DNA of 64,000 nucleotides from Granulicatella elegans (GTDB taxonomy: Bacteria; Bacillota; Bacilli; Lactobacillales; Aerococcaceae): positions 868,001 to 932,000 of the forward strand of contig NZ_CP085953.1 of NCBI RefSeq assembly GCF_020735385.1, written 5' to 3'. A program made the translations under genes and the position numbers. The notes beneath the pieces were generated by a model, which saw only the letters and a program-made list of their open reading frames with translations, did not search any database and was not told where the DNA came from. Positions 8,513 to 18,161 of this stretch are shown here, piece by piece (position 1 is the first letter of the stretch; the number at the start of each line of letters is the position of its first letter).

Positions 8513-11500
8513 ATGAGAAAGTTTATGGCACTTTTGATAGCTACTATCACGATGGTATCAAATATCGCCCCAGCTTTTGCGACTGATGGGGTTGGAGGGT
8601 TGCCAAAAGACGATAAATGCCCTATTGTGGAAGGAGCTAATATTCCTGCAAAGCCAGAAAAACATGGAGAAGGAGAAACGGTAGAAAGTCTCGTAAAAAA
8701 TCCAGAACAACCAAATATCTATACTTTTCGTACAGACTATAAGGTTGAGAGAATGGATGCTGATGGGAAATCCTCTTTTGAAATCAACTACCAACCCTAC
8801 ATAGCTAGTGTTGGTGAATCTGCAACAAAAGAAGAAAAAGATAGGATAAGTAAGGCAATTACCTTACCTAATTTTTCTGGTTATTTCATTCCTAAAAATA
8901 AAATTGAAAATTATAATATTGATTATGATACGATAGTAAAAAAAGCAAAAGATGGCAAAATAAGTGATGACGAAGAATTTGGACGTAGGTATGAAGGTGG
9001 TCAAGAATTTCTTTATTATGGAAAAGAAAACGAAGTAACAGTCAAACACGTTTTTCAAGACATCGTAGACTTAAATAAGTATACAAATTTAGGTGGAGAT
9101 GACAAAGAAGAAATAACTACACAGCAAAAAGGTAACACTGCTTCTATTTTGGAAATAAAACCACTTGATGAAAAAAATAGAAAAGGCTTTGTTCCAGAAC
9201 AAGATTTTATCAAGATACAAGTACCAAATGATACTAAAGATTTTGTTGTAGAATACCGCTACAACCGTGCCCATTTCAATGTCAACTTTGATACAGACGG
9301 CGGCACACCAATTCCTAACCGTACTCTCTATTATGAACAAGAAATCCCAAAAATTGATGCAAACAGCATTACAAAAAAAGAAGGAAGTATATTTTTGGGT
9401 TGGAAACCATCTGTTGAAATAAAGAAAAAAAACGGCGGCACAATTAAACCAAGTGATTTAATTAATGAAGCAGAATTAACTAATGGTTTAATCATGCCGG
9501 CAGAAGATGTCACTTTCACAGCACAATGGAAAGATGAATCAAAGGCTGACTATGCAGTACAATTTTGGGCAGAAAAGGCAGACCATGCTGAAGACGCATC
9601 TCTTCTAGACAAGTACGACTATATAGGCACTCGTGTTTATAAAAATGCTGATGCAGGATATAAACCAGATTTAGATAAGGAACCTGTAAAGGGATTAAAA
9701 TTCCCTGACCTAAATGACACTCGTCTACAAAAAATATGGAAAGGCGAGAAATTTAATTATAAAAAAGACCTTTATCTAAATAAGTTCTATGTCTACAACA
9801 AAGACCTAACAGACAAAGAAAATTCTAATCCTCAAAATCCAAATGTGATAAAGTCAGTGTCTCCAACAGGTCAAACTGTCTATAATATCTACTACGACAG
9901 ACAAGTCTATGACCTATACTTTACTGAGTCCAATTATTATAAAAAAGAAAGACAAGAGTACACTTTCTACCCTGAAATTTGGGGATATGATCAATCAAAA
10001 GGTAAAGCGGTAATGAAGGGCGGCCCCGGTAATCCTTACCACTACAAGGCAAGATTTAATGAAATGATGTATAAGTGGCCAAACGATGCTAAACAAACCA
10101 AGGGCTTCACATCTGGCTACCAATCTTTTGGCTGGGGACCTAACTATGCTATTCCAAACTGGCCTCTTCACTTAGATACTCCTCCTTATAGATTAAATGC
10201 AGATGAGTTCCTGGACATGGATAACTACAATAGATGGGGTGGCTATACTAAGAAGATAGATAAGGGCGATGGCACAACCATTGATTTAGATAGATTCAAT
10301 TTCACAACTCTATCCTTCGGTATAAAACAGGATCATCCATCTATCCCTCACCACATGGACTTTTGGATGGACGGCTTTAAGGATGGCGAAACCATCATAC
10401 GCTACGACCTTGTTAGGACCAAGGCAGATACGGCTAACCTAGACTATGGCCACAGATACCCTATAGTTACAGGCTTTACTCCTTATGGCTATGAACCTAA
10501 TAATCCTCAAATAGGATGGCCAGCAATCAGAGAGGAACAGCAGGACGACGGCCGTGTTAATGAAGATAGAATTGGTGAATTAAACGACGAGCGTGAAGCA
10601 ATCACCCCTAACACTAGTGGGACATACTATAACAACAATGGAATCAAACTCCCTATCGGACAGCTAGACTTTATACCAGTCTTCTTTAGCGATGACGACG
10701 GATATGGCGATCCTAAAGAAGGTGGTCAAGTATTTGAAGAAAATGGTTACCTTCGTTACAAATACAAACGTAACAAGTATCCACTAAGGTTTAACTACGA
10801 CCCATCAAAGATAAAAGGTGATAATGAGTTTGATAATACTAACTCATTAGACACCTTCTATGAATTCCCACTAAAGGTCCTAAGTCCTGACTTGGTAGAT
10901 AAGAATACACCTCAAGAAGAAAGGGAATATTTCAAAGAAGATCCAAAAAACTTTTTAGACAACCCTGAAAACTTACAAAAATTAGGTCTTACAGAGTTAG
11001 TAGAAGAAGATGAAAATGGGAATTTGAGAGTCAGAAGACCACAAGGTCTTTCAGACCAAATGGTATTTAAGGGATGGGCCCTTGATCCAGATGGCAAAAA
11101 GATGGTTTGGGAAAACCCGGGCAAAAAAATGCCTGACCACCCAGTAAATCTCTATGCTATATGGGGCGAGCCTGACTATAAATGGAAGGTGACCTTTGAC
11201 CCTGATGGGGGAGAACTAGATTCAATAGATGAAGCAAATATCACCACAGAAAGAAAAAAAATAAAAGAAGGTGACATAGGTGATGAGAAAGAAATCACCT
11301 ACGCCAAAAAAGTAGATGACGAAGGCGATAAGCAAATCTTTACTGTCGTCCAAAGACAAAAGCTAGTAGAACCTCAAAAACCAAAAAAGAAAGGATATGA
11401 CTTTCTAGGTTGGGAAGTAATCCATTATAAAAAAGGTGATGATGGCAACTATACTAACGAACAGGATGATTCATATCGAGAAAAATATAATGTTCCAGAA

Positions 11501-14500
11501 TTATATTCCTTTGGTACTGACGTTGTTGGTCCAATCTACCTAAAGGCAATTTGGGTGCCAAACCAAAGAGTCGATGTCAAGGTAGAACACTACTTTTTAG
11601 ATGGGAAATTTAATTTAGATGGAAATATAAAGACAAATCCAGAAGTGATAACACTAGAAGGTAAAAGAGCGGAGAAGATGGTTTCTGCAACTGCAACAAA
11701 GGAAAACGGGAAGTATCTACTCGCATCTCACGATGAACTCGAAAAATTAACAGGTGAATTAAAAAAACAATACGAAGAATATAATAATCGTATGCATGCA
11801 AACAACTCATTCTATCAAAACCTCAGGGTTGAACCAGAAAAAATACTAAACCCAGAAACTAATAAGATGGAAAATAATCCTAAAGCCGCAAACAATGTCT
11901 TCAAATTCTTCTATACACCTATTAGGAAGCGTGAGTATAAGGTTAATTACTTAGATGAAAGAGCCAAAGAAAAACTAAAAGCGGCGTCATCTGAAGCCGA
12001 AAAGAAAGCAATAATAGAAAAGTATTCTATTATAAAACAAGAAAAAGTTGATAACGGCAACCGTCACTATGATGCCAGAAATTACAAAAAAATTCCGGGC
12101 TGGGTCCTAGCTAAGGGAGAAAAGCCACAACAACAACTTTTCTTTGATGTTGATGAGAAGACAAATGAGTTTAAGGGCATCAATGGCACAGGGTCTGATG
12201 AAATTACTTTCTATTATAAAGACGTAAGGATAATAGAAGTGCCAGAAAAAGAGACTCCACCAGATGGCTATGTTAGAGTGACCTTCAAGGCTGGCGACAA
12301 CGGCAAACTCGAAGAAGGTGGTAAAGCCAAAACTGTTTACTACGACGTTGTAAAGGGCTTAAAATTTTCTAATATCCCAGTTCCTGATACTATGGAACAT
12401 AATTCAGACAAAACAGGTGTAGAAATTGTACCTAATAAGGACTATCAATTTGTAGGTTGGGAACGTGAAAATGCTAAGGACAAAGGTCTATTAAATGAGG
12501 AGGATCAAGTTTGTGATGACTACACCTTTGTAGCGAAATTTGAAAAACCACAGGGCAAACTAACCATCAAAAAAGTCCTAGAAAACGAACCTGAAAAAAA
12601 ACAGTCAATGATGACCAGGACGGCAGTTCCAGATCCATTGAAGTTTAAATTCAAAGTTACAGGACCAAAGATAAATGGATCTAAAAATAATGAGCCAACA
12701 GAATATACAGAAGAATTTGAATTGGTTGCCGGAGAAACAAAAGTATTAGAAAATCTATTTGACGGAGACTATAAGGTTGAAGAAATAGAAAACCATGGCT
12801 ATACTCCATATTACATTGAAGGTGACTATAATAAGACTAGTTCAAAATTATCAGCAGATCCAATAAAAGTAAAATTAGAAAAAACTGATAATGAAAAAGA
12901 CTATGAAAAGACCCTAACCGTGGTAAACAAAAACGTCAAACCAGGAGAAGCTGAAACTCCGAATAAAAATATTATAGACATTACAGTTAAGAAAGTTTGG
13001 GACGGCGGCAAGAAGCCGGATACTACTATTGAACTTTGGAGAAAGGGCTACAAGGCAGAATACAAAGAAGACTTGACAGATGAAGAAAAATCAAAAGCTC
13101 TAATTGATGAAAAAGTTGGAGAATTTACTACAACTCCTGAGGGAGATAATGAGCAGTCTCAAATCTTCAAAGACCTTTCAAAACACGACCCAAGTGGTAA
13201 GGAATTTGAATATTATGTAAAAGAAGAAAATGTTCCAGACAATTATACTAAAAACATAACTGGATCCATAGATAAAGGATTTACAGTAACAAATACCTAT
13301 CAGAAAATAGATGTAGAAGCTAATAAAGTTTGGGAAGGCGATTTAAAAGAAGGTGAAACAAGACCAACTATTTACTTCAAACTTTACAGGAAAATCAAAG
13401 ACGATAAAGAAACAGAAGTCCAAGGTCAAGAAGTGAAAAAACTTGAAAATGGTACAACAAAAGTAACTTGGGAAGGCTTAGATAGATTTGATAAAAATGA
13501 CAAGGAATTTATTTATTCAGTAAAAGAAGTTCAAGAAAACGGATCTGATTTTACTCCTGAAGGTTATACTAAAAAAGAAGAGGGCCTAACCGTAACAAAT
13601 ACTAAAGACCCAGTTGTGCCTCCAACTCCAGATCCTTCAGTTCCAGAAGACCCACAGTCACCAAAAGAATCAAAAATTTCAATAAGCAAACAAAACTTTG
13701 CAGGAGAAGAAATCAAAGGTGCACAAATTGAAATTAAAACTGAGCAAGGGGAAACAGCAAAAGGAAAATTCAAAGACTCAGACAAAGAACAAGAACTAAA
13801 ATGGACTTCAGGAGATGAAGCAAAGGAAATCATACTAAAAGAAGGTAAATATAAGTTTAAAGAAGTTGCAGCACCTAAGGGCTATGCAAAAGTTACAGAA
13901 ATAGAATTTAGTGTAGATTCTACAGGAAAAGTAACAGTAATAAATCCAATAGGTTCAAAAAACGCAAAAGCAGAAGAAAGTAAACTTACTATAATAGATG
14001 ATATAGAAGTAGGAACACTGTCAACAACTGTATCGGTTGGAGAAAAATCTGCAAGCGAAGCTCAAGCCCTACAAGTAAAAGCAAAAGAAAAAGAAACAGT
14101 TAAAGACACAGTACACTATGAAAACTTACAACCAGGTCAAAAATATAAAATAACTGGAACACTAAAAGATGTAACAGACTATAAAGATGGTTCTAAGATT
14201 GAAGATTTAAAAACAGTTGCAGAATCAGAAAAAACATTTACTGTAAGTGACGAAGGAAAAGGTACAGTAGAAATGGAGTTTAAAGATGTACAGTTAGAAG
14301 CTGGTAAAAAATATGTAGTGTTTGAAGTAGCTGAGTCAGAAAATAACTTGAAAAAAGATGACAAAGACGGTCTTACTAAAAATATAATAAGACACGAAGA
14401 TCCAAAAGACCAAGCACAAACAATTATTGTTGAGCCGGAAAATAATAATAACAATAATCCGGGTTCTGGTGATAGTCATAAAAAACCTAAAGACCCTGAT

Positions 14501-14698
14501 AAAAACAATTCGTCTGTTGAAAAATCTGTTAGTTCAGGAGAAAAACCTAAACAACAGGATATTGTAAAAGTTCGTCATTTACCAAAAACAGGAGCCGGTG
14601 CAAATGCAACAGCATATTCTACAGTAGTAGGAGTGGTAGTAGCAGCGTTGGGTGGAGTTTTGGTAGTATTTGGAAGAAGAAAAAAAGAAACAAAATAG
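8513..14698 (+). CDS. Giant LPXTG-anchored surface protein with InlB-B, Cna-B, SpaA-like and VaFE repeats
   Basis: A 2061-residue cell-wall protein. Signal peptide at 1-23 (RKFMALLIATITMVSNIAPA, cut near AFA-TDG). InlB B-type repeats at about 255-341, 760-885 and 892-1017 (FDTDGGTPIPNRTLYY, FDPDGGELDS). A MucBP-like stretch follows at 1142-1245 and another repeat at 1253-1347. Cna-B-like domains occupy 1349-1474, 1488-1597 and 1598-1700; the last two keep the isopeptide pattern (KKVWDGG...YYVKEEN...TVTNTY). After a proline-rich linker come a SpaA-like domain at 1720-1816 (FKEVAAPKGYAKV) and a VaFE repeat at 1833-1973 (HEDPKDQAQTI). LPKTG is at 2023-2027, then a membrane helix and RRKKETK. Probable role: adhesion, anchored by sortase. 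The frequent ATA, AGG and CTA codons differ from its neighbours, and the design recalls Anaerococcus/Peptoniphilus proteins, which suggests transfer. The start is odd: the best-spaced ATG (8505) reads only three codons. Confidence 0.9.
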   Translation: MRKFMALLIATITMVSNIAPAFATDGVGGLPKDDKCPIVEGANIPAKPEKHGEGETVESLVKNPEQPNIYTFRTDYKVERMDADGKSSFEINYQPYIASVGESATKEEKDRISKAITLPNFSGYFIPKNKIENYNIDYDTIVKKAKDGKISDDEEFGRRYEGGQEFLYYGKENEVTVKHVFQDIVDLNKYTNLGGDDKEEITTQQKGNTASILEIKPLDEKNRKGFVPEQDFIKIQVPNDTKDFVVEYRYNRAHFNVNFDTDGGTPIPNRTLYYEQEIPKIDANSITKKEGSIFLGWKPSVEIKKKNGGTIKPSDLINEAELTNGLIMPAEDVTFTAQWKDESKADYAVQFWAEKADHAEDASLLDKYDYIGTRVYKNADAGYKPDLDKEPVKGLKFPDLNDTRLQKIWKGEKFNYKKDLYLNKFYVYNKDLTDKENSNPQNPNVIKSVSPTGQTVYNIYYDRQVYDLYFTESNYYKKERQEYTFYPEIWGYDQSKGKAVMKGGPGNPYHYKARFNEMMYKWPNDAKQTKGFTSGYQSFGWGPNYAIPNWPLHLDTPPYRLNADEFLDMDNYNRWGGYTKKIDKGDGTTIDLDRFNFTTLSFGIKQDHPSIPHHMDFWMDGFKDGETIIRYDLVRTKADTANLDYGHRYPIVTGFTPYGYEPNNPQIGWPAIREEQQDDGRVNEDRIGELNDEREAITPNTSGTYYNNNGIKLPIGQLDFIPVFFSDDDGYGDPKEGGQVFEENGYLRYKYKRNKYPLRFNYDPSKIKGDNEFDNTNSLDTFYEFPLKVLSPDLVDKNTPQEEREYFKEDPKNFLDNPENLQKLGLTELVEEDENGNLRVRRPQGLSDQMVFKGWALDPDGKKMVWENPGKKMPDHPVNLYAIWGEPDYKWKVTFDPDGGELDSIDEANITTERKKIKEGDIGDEKEITYAKKVDDEGDKQIFTVVQRQKLVEPQKPKKKGYDFLGWEVIHYKKGDDGNYTNEQDDSYREKYNVPELYSFGTDVVGPIYLKAIWVPNQRVDVKVEHYFLDGKFNLDGNIKTNPEVITLEGKRAEKMVSATATKENGKYLLASHDELEKLTGELKKQYEEYNNRMHANNSFYQNLRVEPEKILNPETNKMENNPKAANNVFKFFYTPIRKREYKVNYLDERAKEKLKAASSEAEKKAIIEKYSIIKQEKVDNGNRHYDARNYKKIPGWVLAKGEKPQQQLFFDVDEKTNEFKGINGTGSDEITFYYKDVRIIEVPEKETPPDGYVRVTFKAGDNGKLEEGGKAKTVYYDVVKGLKFSNIPVPDTMEHNSDKTGVEIVPNKDYQFVGWERENAKDKGLLNEEDQVCDDYTFVAKFEKPQGKLTIKKVLENEPEKKQSMMTRTAVPDPLKFKFKVTGPKINGSKNNEPTEYTEEFELVAGETKVLENLFDGDYKVEEIENHGYTPYYIEGDYNKTSSKLSADPIKVKLEKTDNEKDYEKTLTVVNKNVKPGEAETPNKNIIDITVKKVWDGGKKPDTTIELWRKGYKAEYKEDLTDEEKSKALIDEKVGEFTTTPEGDNEQSQIFKDLSKHDPSGKEFEYYVKEENVPDNYTKNITGSIDKGFTVTNTYQKIDVEANKVWEGDLKEGETRPTIYFKLYRKIKDDKETEVQGQEVKKLENGTTKVTWEGLDRFDKNDKEFIYSVKEVQENGSDFTPEGYTKKEEGLTVTNTKDPVVPPTPDPSVPEDPQSPKESKISISKQNFAGEEIKGAQIEIKTEQGETAKGKFKDSDKEQELKWTSGDEAKEIILKEGKYKFKEVAAPKGYAKVTEIEFSVDSTGKVTVINPIGSKNAKAEESKLTIIDDIEVGTLSTTVSVGEKSASEAQALQVKAKEKETVKDTVHYENLQPGQKYKITGTLKDVTDYKDGSKIEDLKTVAESEKTFTVSDEGKGTVEMEFKDVQLEAGKKYVVFEVAESENNLKKDDKDGLTKNIIRHEDPKDQAQTIIVEPENNNNNNPGSGDSHKKPKDPDKNNSSVEKSVSSGEKPKQQDIVKVRHLPKTGAGANATAYSTVVGVVVAALGGVLVVFGRRKKETK

Positions 14699-14776
14699 TA
14701 TCAAAAAAGTGTCTTGAAATATAGTTTTGCTATAGAGAATAGTGGAACTTAATTGAGAGATGAAAACTAAATTTTT

Positions 14777-14803
14777 GGGTTGTTCGACAAATCCTGTTGG
14801 TGA
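14777..14803 (+). repeat. 27-bp direct repeat, right copy
   Basis: Identical to 4413-4439. Its last 15 bases form the left arm of the terminator at 14789-14825. Confidence 0.75.
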
Positions 14804-14825
14804 GAAATCACCGACAGGATTTTTT
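14789..14825 (+). terminator. Terminator after the LPXTG gene
   Basis: AATCCTGTTGGTGA pairs with TCACCGACAGGATT around a GAAA tetraloop, followed by T5. It is a near-perfect intrinsic terminator about 90 bp after the adhesin stop codon. Confidence 0.85.
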
Positions 14826-14907
14826 ACATGCAAAAAAGAGAAATCCAGGTTATGATTAAGTCAACCAAAACAAAAAACAAAGGAAGAAGGCGTTGAACTA
14901 TAATACA

Positions 14908-15569
14908 TTAAGCCGATTGTAACAAGTGCTGCTGTACTATTTGATTGGGAGATTTAAATTTTAATACACATCTAGCTACATGATTACCTCTACTAATATA
15001 TCTTGTATGTGCTTTAACTAAACTATCTAAACTCTTAAATACTCAATTATAAAATCTTCTTCCATCTTCTTTATGACTATGTTCTACTTTTCCGTTTTGC
15101 CATGGTGAGTATGGTCTAGTTTTTATATGTTTGATGCCTTTTTCTTCTAATTTTTGTTCGAAAATCGTTTTTTTAGTTGTCGCTTCTGGATCATAGGATA
15201 CGTTCTTTTTTCTTTCTTCTCAATTAATTGAAGTTTTTTAATCATTTTTTTCATAGCTCCATATGAACGTGTGTACCCTCTTCTTTGACATTGTATATAA
15301 ACCTCTGCTAATCCATCTCTGTTATAACGTTTGTACATTTTACGTATCAGTTCTAATTCTTCTTTTTTATGTTTATTCGGATGATGTAAAGGTCCTCGAC
15401 TCTTTGGAAGCAATGATGGTGCAGTCCCATCATATCGACTTCTCCATCGAGCAATTTGTTGTCTAGTTGTATGGTATTTTCTTGCTGCTTTAGCGTTATT
15501 ATCATGTTTTATGGCATATTCTACTGCACGCTGTCTTAATTTGATTTCTTCTGTTATAATAGATTTCAT
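14908..15569 (-). pseudogene. IS481-like / IS3-superfamily transposase remnant
   Basis: From ATG 15569 (GAAAGAGG upstream on the minus strand) the frame gives a 140-residue piece to 15147: MKSIITEEIKLRQRAVEYAI, RQQIARWRSRYDG, PKSRGPLHHPNKH, RRGYTRSYGAMKKM. This is the helix-turn-helix half of an IS481-type transposase. In the shifted frame the catalytic C-terminus follows directly: YDPEATTKKTIFEQK, RPYSPWQNGKVEHSHKEDGR (holding the catalytic glutamate), then a TGA at about 15043 and a tail to 14908. The first two catalytic aspartates are gone through an internal deletion, so the element cannot transpose itself. Confidence 0.8.
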
Positions 15570-15664
15570 AAGAGAACCTCTTTCCTGATTTTTTCCCAAC
15601 TTCAGTAGAACATTGGTTCTCTTTTTTTGTACTCTTTTTGTCACAAATGTATTATACCTTAACA
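14908..15664 (-). mobile_element. Degenerate IS481-like insertion sequence
   Basis: Covers the transposase remnant and its upstream end. On the minus strand the element seems to begin at 15664 with TGTTAAGGTATAATACATTT, i.e. a TG terminus with a TATAAT box for its transposase. Immediately beyond (15665) begins a 42-bp sequence found again at 49873, which helps fix the boundary. The other end is lost in 14830-14907. Confidence 0.6.
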
Positions 15665-15706
15665 TAGTTTTGATACTTAACTAGAAGTTACTTTGAAATT
15701 TTACGT
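15665..15706 (+). repeat. 42-bp repeat, copy cut by the IS end
   Basis: Begins TAGTTTTGATACTTAACTAG and runs through GAAGTTACTTTGAAA. It matches 49873-49914 with two mismatches. The second copy is a complete hairpin; here the left arm is absent and replaced by the IS terminus. Confidence 0.65.
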
Positions 15707-15793
15707 TTAGGAATAAAGGGGAGAATCTATCTATTTATTTTGATTTTTGTATGATACAATGAACTGTGACTAAAGAGTGAAATGAGGGATAAG

Positions 15794-17350
15794 ATGGAAA
15801 TCAAAATTATTGAAACAAGTGATATGCATGGGTATGTATTACCTACAAACTATGCTGAAAGAAATTTAGATTTAGGATTTAGTACAGCTAAAGCTGCAAC
15901 TATTATTAAAAAAATAAAAAAAGAAGCAAAAGGTCCAGTTGTTCAAATTGAAAATGGTGACTTTATTCAAGGGTCTCCATTAAGTTATTATGTTCGTAAA
16001 CAAGGCCATCATATTGCCCATGACTTAACAAAAGTTTTAAACTATTTAGAATATGATTTAGGAATTTTAGGAAATCATGAATTTAATTATGGATTAGATT
16101 ATTTGCGTGAAGCCATTGAATCATACAATCATCCGATTATTTGTGCGAACATTCTTTCTAAAACAGGAGAGCAAGTGTTTGGAGAACCTTATCGTATTAT
16201 TGAAAAAGAAGGAGTTAAAATTGCAGTTTTAGGATTAACAACTCCATATATACCAAAATGGGAACAACCTGCAACGGTTAAAGATTTAACTTTTATTAGT
16301 GCTTTAGAAACTGCACAAAAATATGTGCCTGAAATGCGTGAAAAAGCAGATATTGTAGTGGTAACCTATCATGGAGGATTTGAGTCAGACTTAGAAACGG
16401 GTGAACCAACAGAATTATTAACAGGGGAAAATGAAGGGTATGCCATTGCGACTAAAGTACCTGGAATTGATGCTCTTGTAACAGGACACCAACACCGTGT
16501 TATTGCAACAAAAGTAAACGGAGTTCCTGTAATTCAACCAGGATATCGTGGAGCTTATGTAGGTGAAATTTGTTTACAAGTTGAAAAAGAAGGCGACCGT
16601 TATGTGGTCGTTAATAGTCAAGCAAAATTACACGAAACAGCAGAAGTTAAAGCAGATCCTAAAGTGTTAGAAATGTTTGAAGAATTACAAGCTGATGTAG
16701 AAAATTGGTTAGATACACCTGTAGGAACTGTTGTTGGAGATATGACGATTACAGATCCTCAACAAGCAAGATTAGTCGAACATCCTTATATTGAATTTAT
16801 TAATAAAGTTCAAATGGAAGCAACTGGTGCAGATATTTCAGGAACTGCTTTGTTCAATAATGAAGGACGAGGATTTGGTTCTAAAATTGCAATGCGTGAT
16901 GTCATTACAAACTACATTTATCCAAATACTTTAGCGGTGCTAAAAATTTCTGGAGAAGATTTACGTTTAGCATTAGAAAGAGTAGCAACTTACTTTATTG
17001 TAAAAGATGGACAAGTTCAATTTAATCCAAAATATATTGAACCAAAACCACAATATTATAATTATGATATGTATGAAGGTATTGAGTATACGCTTGATTT
17101 TACGAAACCATTTGGAGAACGAGTGACAAGACTAGATTATCATGGAGCTCCTGTTAAAGATACGGATGAATTAGAAGTTGTAACAAACCAATATCGTGCA
17201 GTAGGTGGCGGAAACTATGCCATGTTTAAACCAGAAAAAATTGTACGAGAAGTTCAAATTGATATGACGGAATTAATTGCCGATTATATGAAAAAACATC
17301 CCGTATTAGAAGCTACAACAAACCAAAACTTCAAGACGATTATCAAATAA
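15794..17350 (+). CDS. Bifunctional metallophosphatase / 5'-nucleotidase (UshA/CpdB-like), cytoplasmic
   Basis: A 518-residue phosphoesterase acting on nucleotides or cyclic nucleotides. The N-terminal calcineurin-like domain has IIETSDMHGY, ENGDFIQGSPLSYY, LGNHEFNYGLDYL, VVTYHGG and TGHQHR, all the expected two-metal ligands. The C-terminal 5'-nucleotidase domain has TLAVLKISGEDLRLALERV and YRAVGGGNY. No signal peptide or anchor is present, unlike exported family members, so it probably works in the cytoplasm. I place the start at ATG 15794 with GAGGGA five bases before it; ATG 15782 is in frame but overlaps that site. It stands alone between the island and its own terminator. The substrate is unproven. 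Confidence 0.85.
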   Translation: MEIKIIETSDMHGYVLPTNYAERNLDLGFSTAKAATIIKKIKKEAKGPVVQIENGDFIQGSPLSYYVRKQGHHIAHDLTKVLNYLEYDLGILGNHEFNYGLDYLREAIESYNHPIICANILSKTGEQVFGEPYRIIEKEGVKIAVLGLTTPYIPKWEQPATVKDLTFISALETAQKYVPEMREKADIVVVTYHGGFESDLETGEPTELLTGENEGYAIATKVPGIDALVTGHQHRVIATKVNGVPVIQPGYRGAYVGEICLQVEKEGDRYVVVNSQAKLHETAEVKADPKVLEMFEELQADVENWLDTPVGTVVGDMTITDPQQARLVEHPYIEFINKVQMEATGADISGTALFNNEGRGFGSKIAMRDVITNYIYPNTLAVLKISGEDLRLALERVATYFIVKDGQVQFNPKYIEPKPQYYNYDMYEGIEYTLDFTKPFGERVTRLDYHGAPVKDTDELEVVTNQYRAVGGGNYAMFKPEKIVREVQIDMTELIADYMKKHPVLEATTNQNFKTIIK

Positions 17351-17371
17351 ATTTTTAGTTAATCATGAGAA

Positions 17372-17417
17372 AACATTTTTCTTTGTAGCTAAGCTATGAA
17401 AGGAAGGTGTTTTTTTC
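17372..17417 (+). terminator. Terminator after the 5'-nucleotidase gene
   Basis: ACATTTTTCTTTGTAGC pairs, with several G-U pairs, with the complementary GCTATGAAAGGAAGGTGT, then T7. The purine-rich 3' arm and T-run are typical. Confidence 0.65.
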
Positions 17418-17477
17418 TTATTTATTCCGTGATACAATCAAGGTGTATAGGAATGATTAGAAATTGAGGTGAAATGG

Positions 17478-18161
17478 ATGCATACGGTGATGATTGTGGA
17501 GGATGAACCGATTATTCGTGATGCTGTAGCTCAGGAATTAAGTAAATGGAATTATCAAGTTGAATGTGTAACAGATTTTAATAAAGTAATGGATGATTTT
17601 GTAAGAGTGAATCCGCAGTTAGTAATATTAGATATTACTCTTCCTTTTTTTAATGGTTATTATTGGTGTCAGGAAATTCGTAAAATTTCGAATGTGCCAA
17701 TTTTATTTTTATCATCTCACCAACAACCGATGGATATTGTCATGTCGATTAATATGGGGGCAGATGATTATATTACGAAACCTTTTGAAATGCCGATACT
17801 AGTAGCTAAAATTCAAGGACTTTTCCGTCGTGCGTATGAATTTGTTGGAACTCAAGATTGGCTTGAATATAAGAGTGCGACGTTACATTTGAAGACGACT
17901 CAATTTACTTATAACCAACAAGTGATTGATTTGACAAAAAATGAATTTCAAATTTTACGTGTTCTCTTTGAAAGAGTCGGAAGTTTTGTGAGTCGAGATG
18001 AATTGATGAAGGAATTATGGAATAGTGATTTCTTCATTGATGATAATACTTTAACCGTTAATGTTGCCCGTCTTCGTAAAAAATTAGAAGAATGCGGCTT
18101 AGTGAATTTTATTACGACTAAAAAAGGAATTGGTTATGGCCTGGTGGATACCAATGAGTAA
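17478..18161 (+). CDS. OmpR-family response regulator, BceR-like
   Basis: A 227-residue transcription factor. The receiver domain has the acidic pocket (VEDE, residues 7-10), the phosphorylated aspartate D52 (LVILDITLP), LFLSSHQQP and the lysine in ITKPF. The motif NGYYWCQEIR is typical of BceR/GraR-type regulators that sense antimicrobial peptides. The C-terminal winged helix includes LTKNEFQILRVLFE and the recognition region TLTVNVARLRKKLEE. ATG 17478 has GAGGTGA five bases before it. It overlaps its kinase gene by 8 bp. No BceAB-type transporter is adjacent, so the target is unknown. Confidence 0.85.
   Translation: MHTVMIVEDEPIIRDAVAQELSKWNYQVECVTDFNKVMDDFVRVNPQLVILDITLPFFNGYYWCQEIRKISNVPILFLSSHQQPMDIVMSINMGADDYITKPFEMPILVAKIQGLFRRAYEFVGTQDWLEYKSATLHLKTTQFTYNQQVIDLTKNEFQILRVLFERVGSFVSRDELMKELWNSDFFIDDNTLTVNVARLRKKLEECGLVNFITTKKGIGYGLVDTNE

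Noticed and set aside
13564-14833. Minus-strand open frames under the adhesin gene
   Set aside because: They are shadows of a highly biased repeat-rich gene, with no ribosome sites and serine/leucine-rich products that match no family pattern.
15782-15793. Start of the 5'-nucleotidase at ATG 15782
   Set aside because: It overlaps the GAGGGA ribosome site that serves ATG 15794, and the shorter form begins directly with the conserved first strand.
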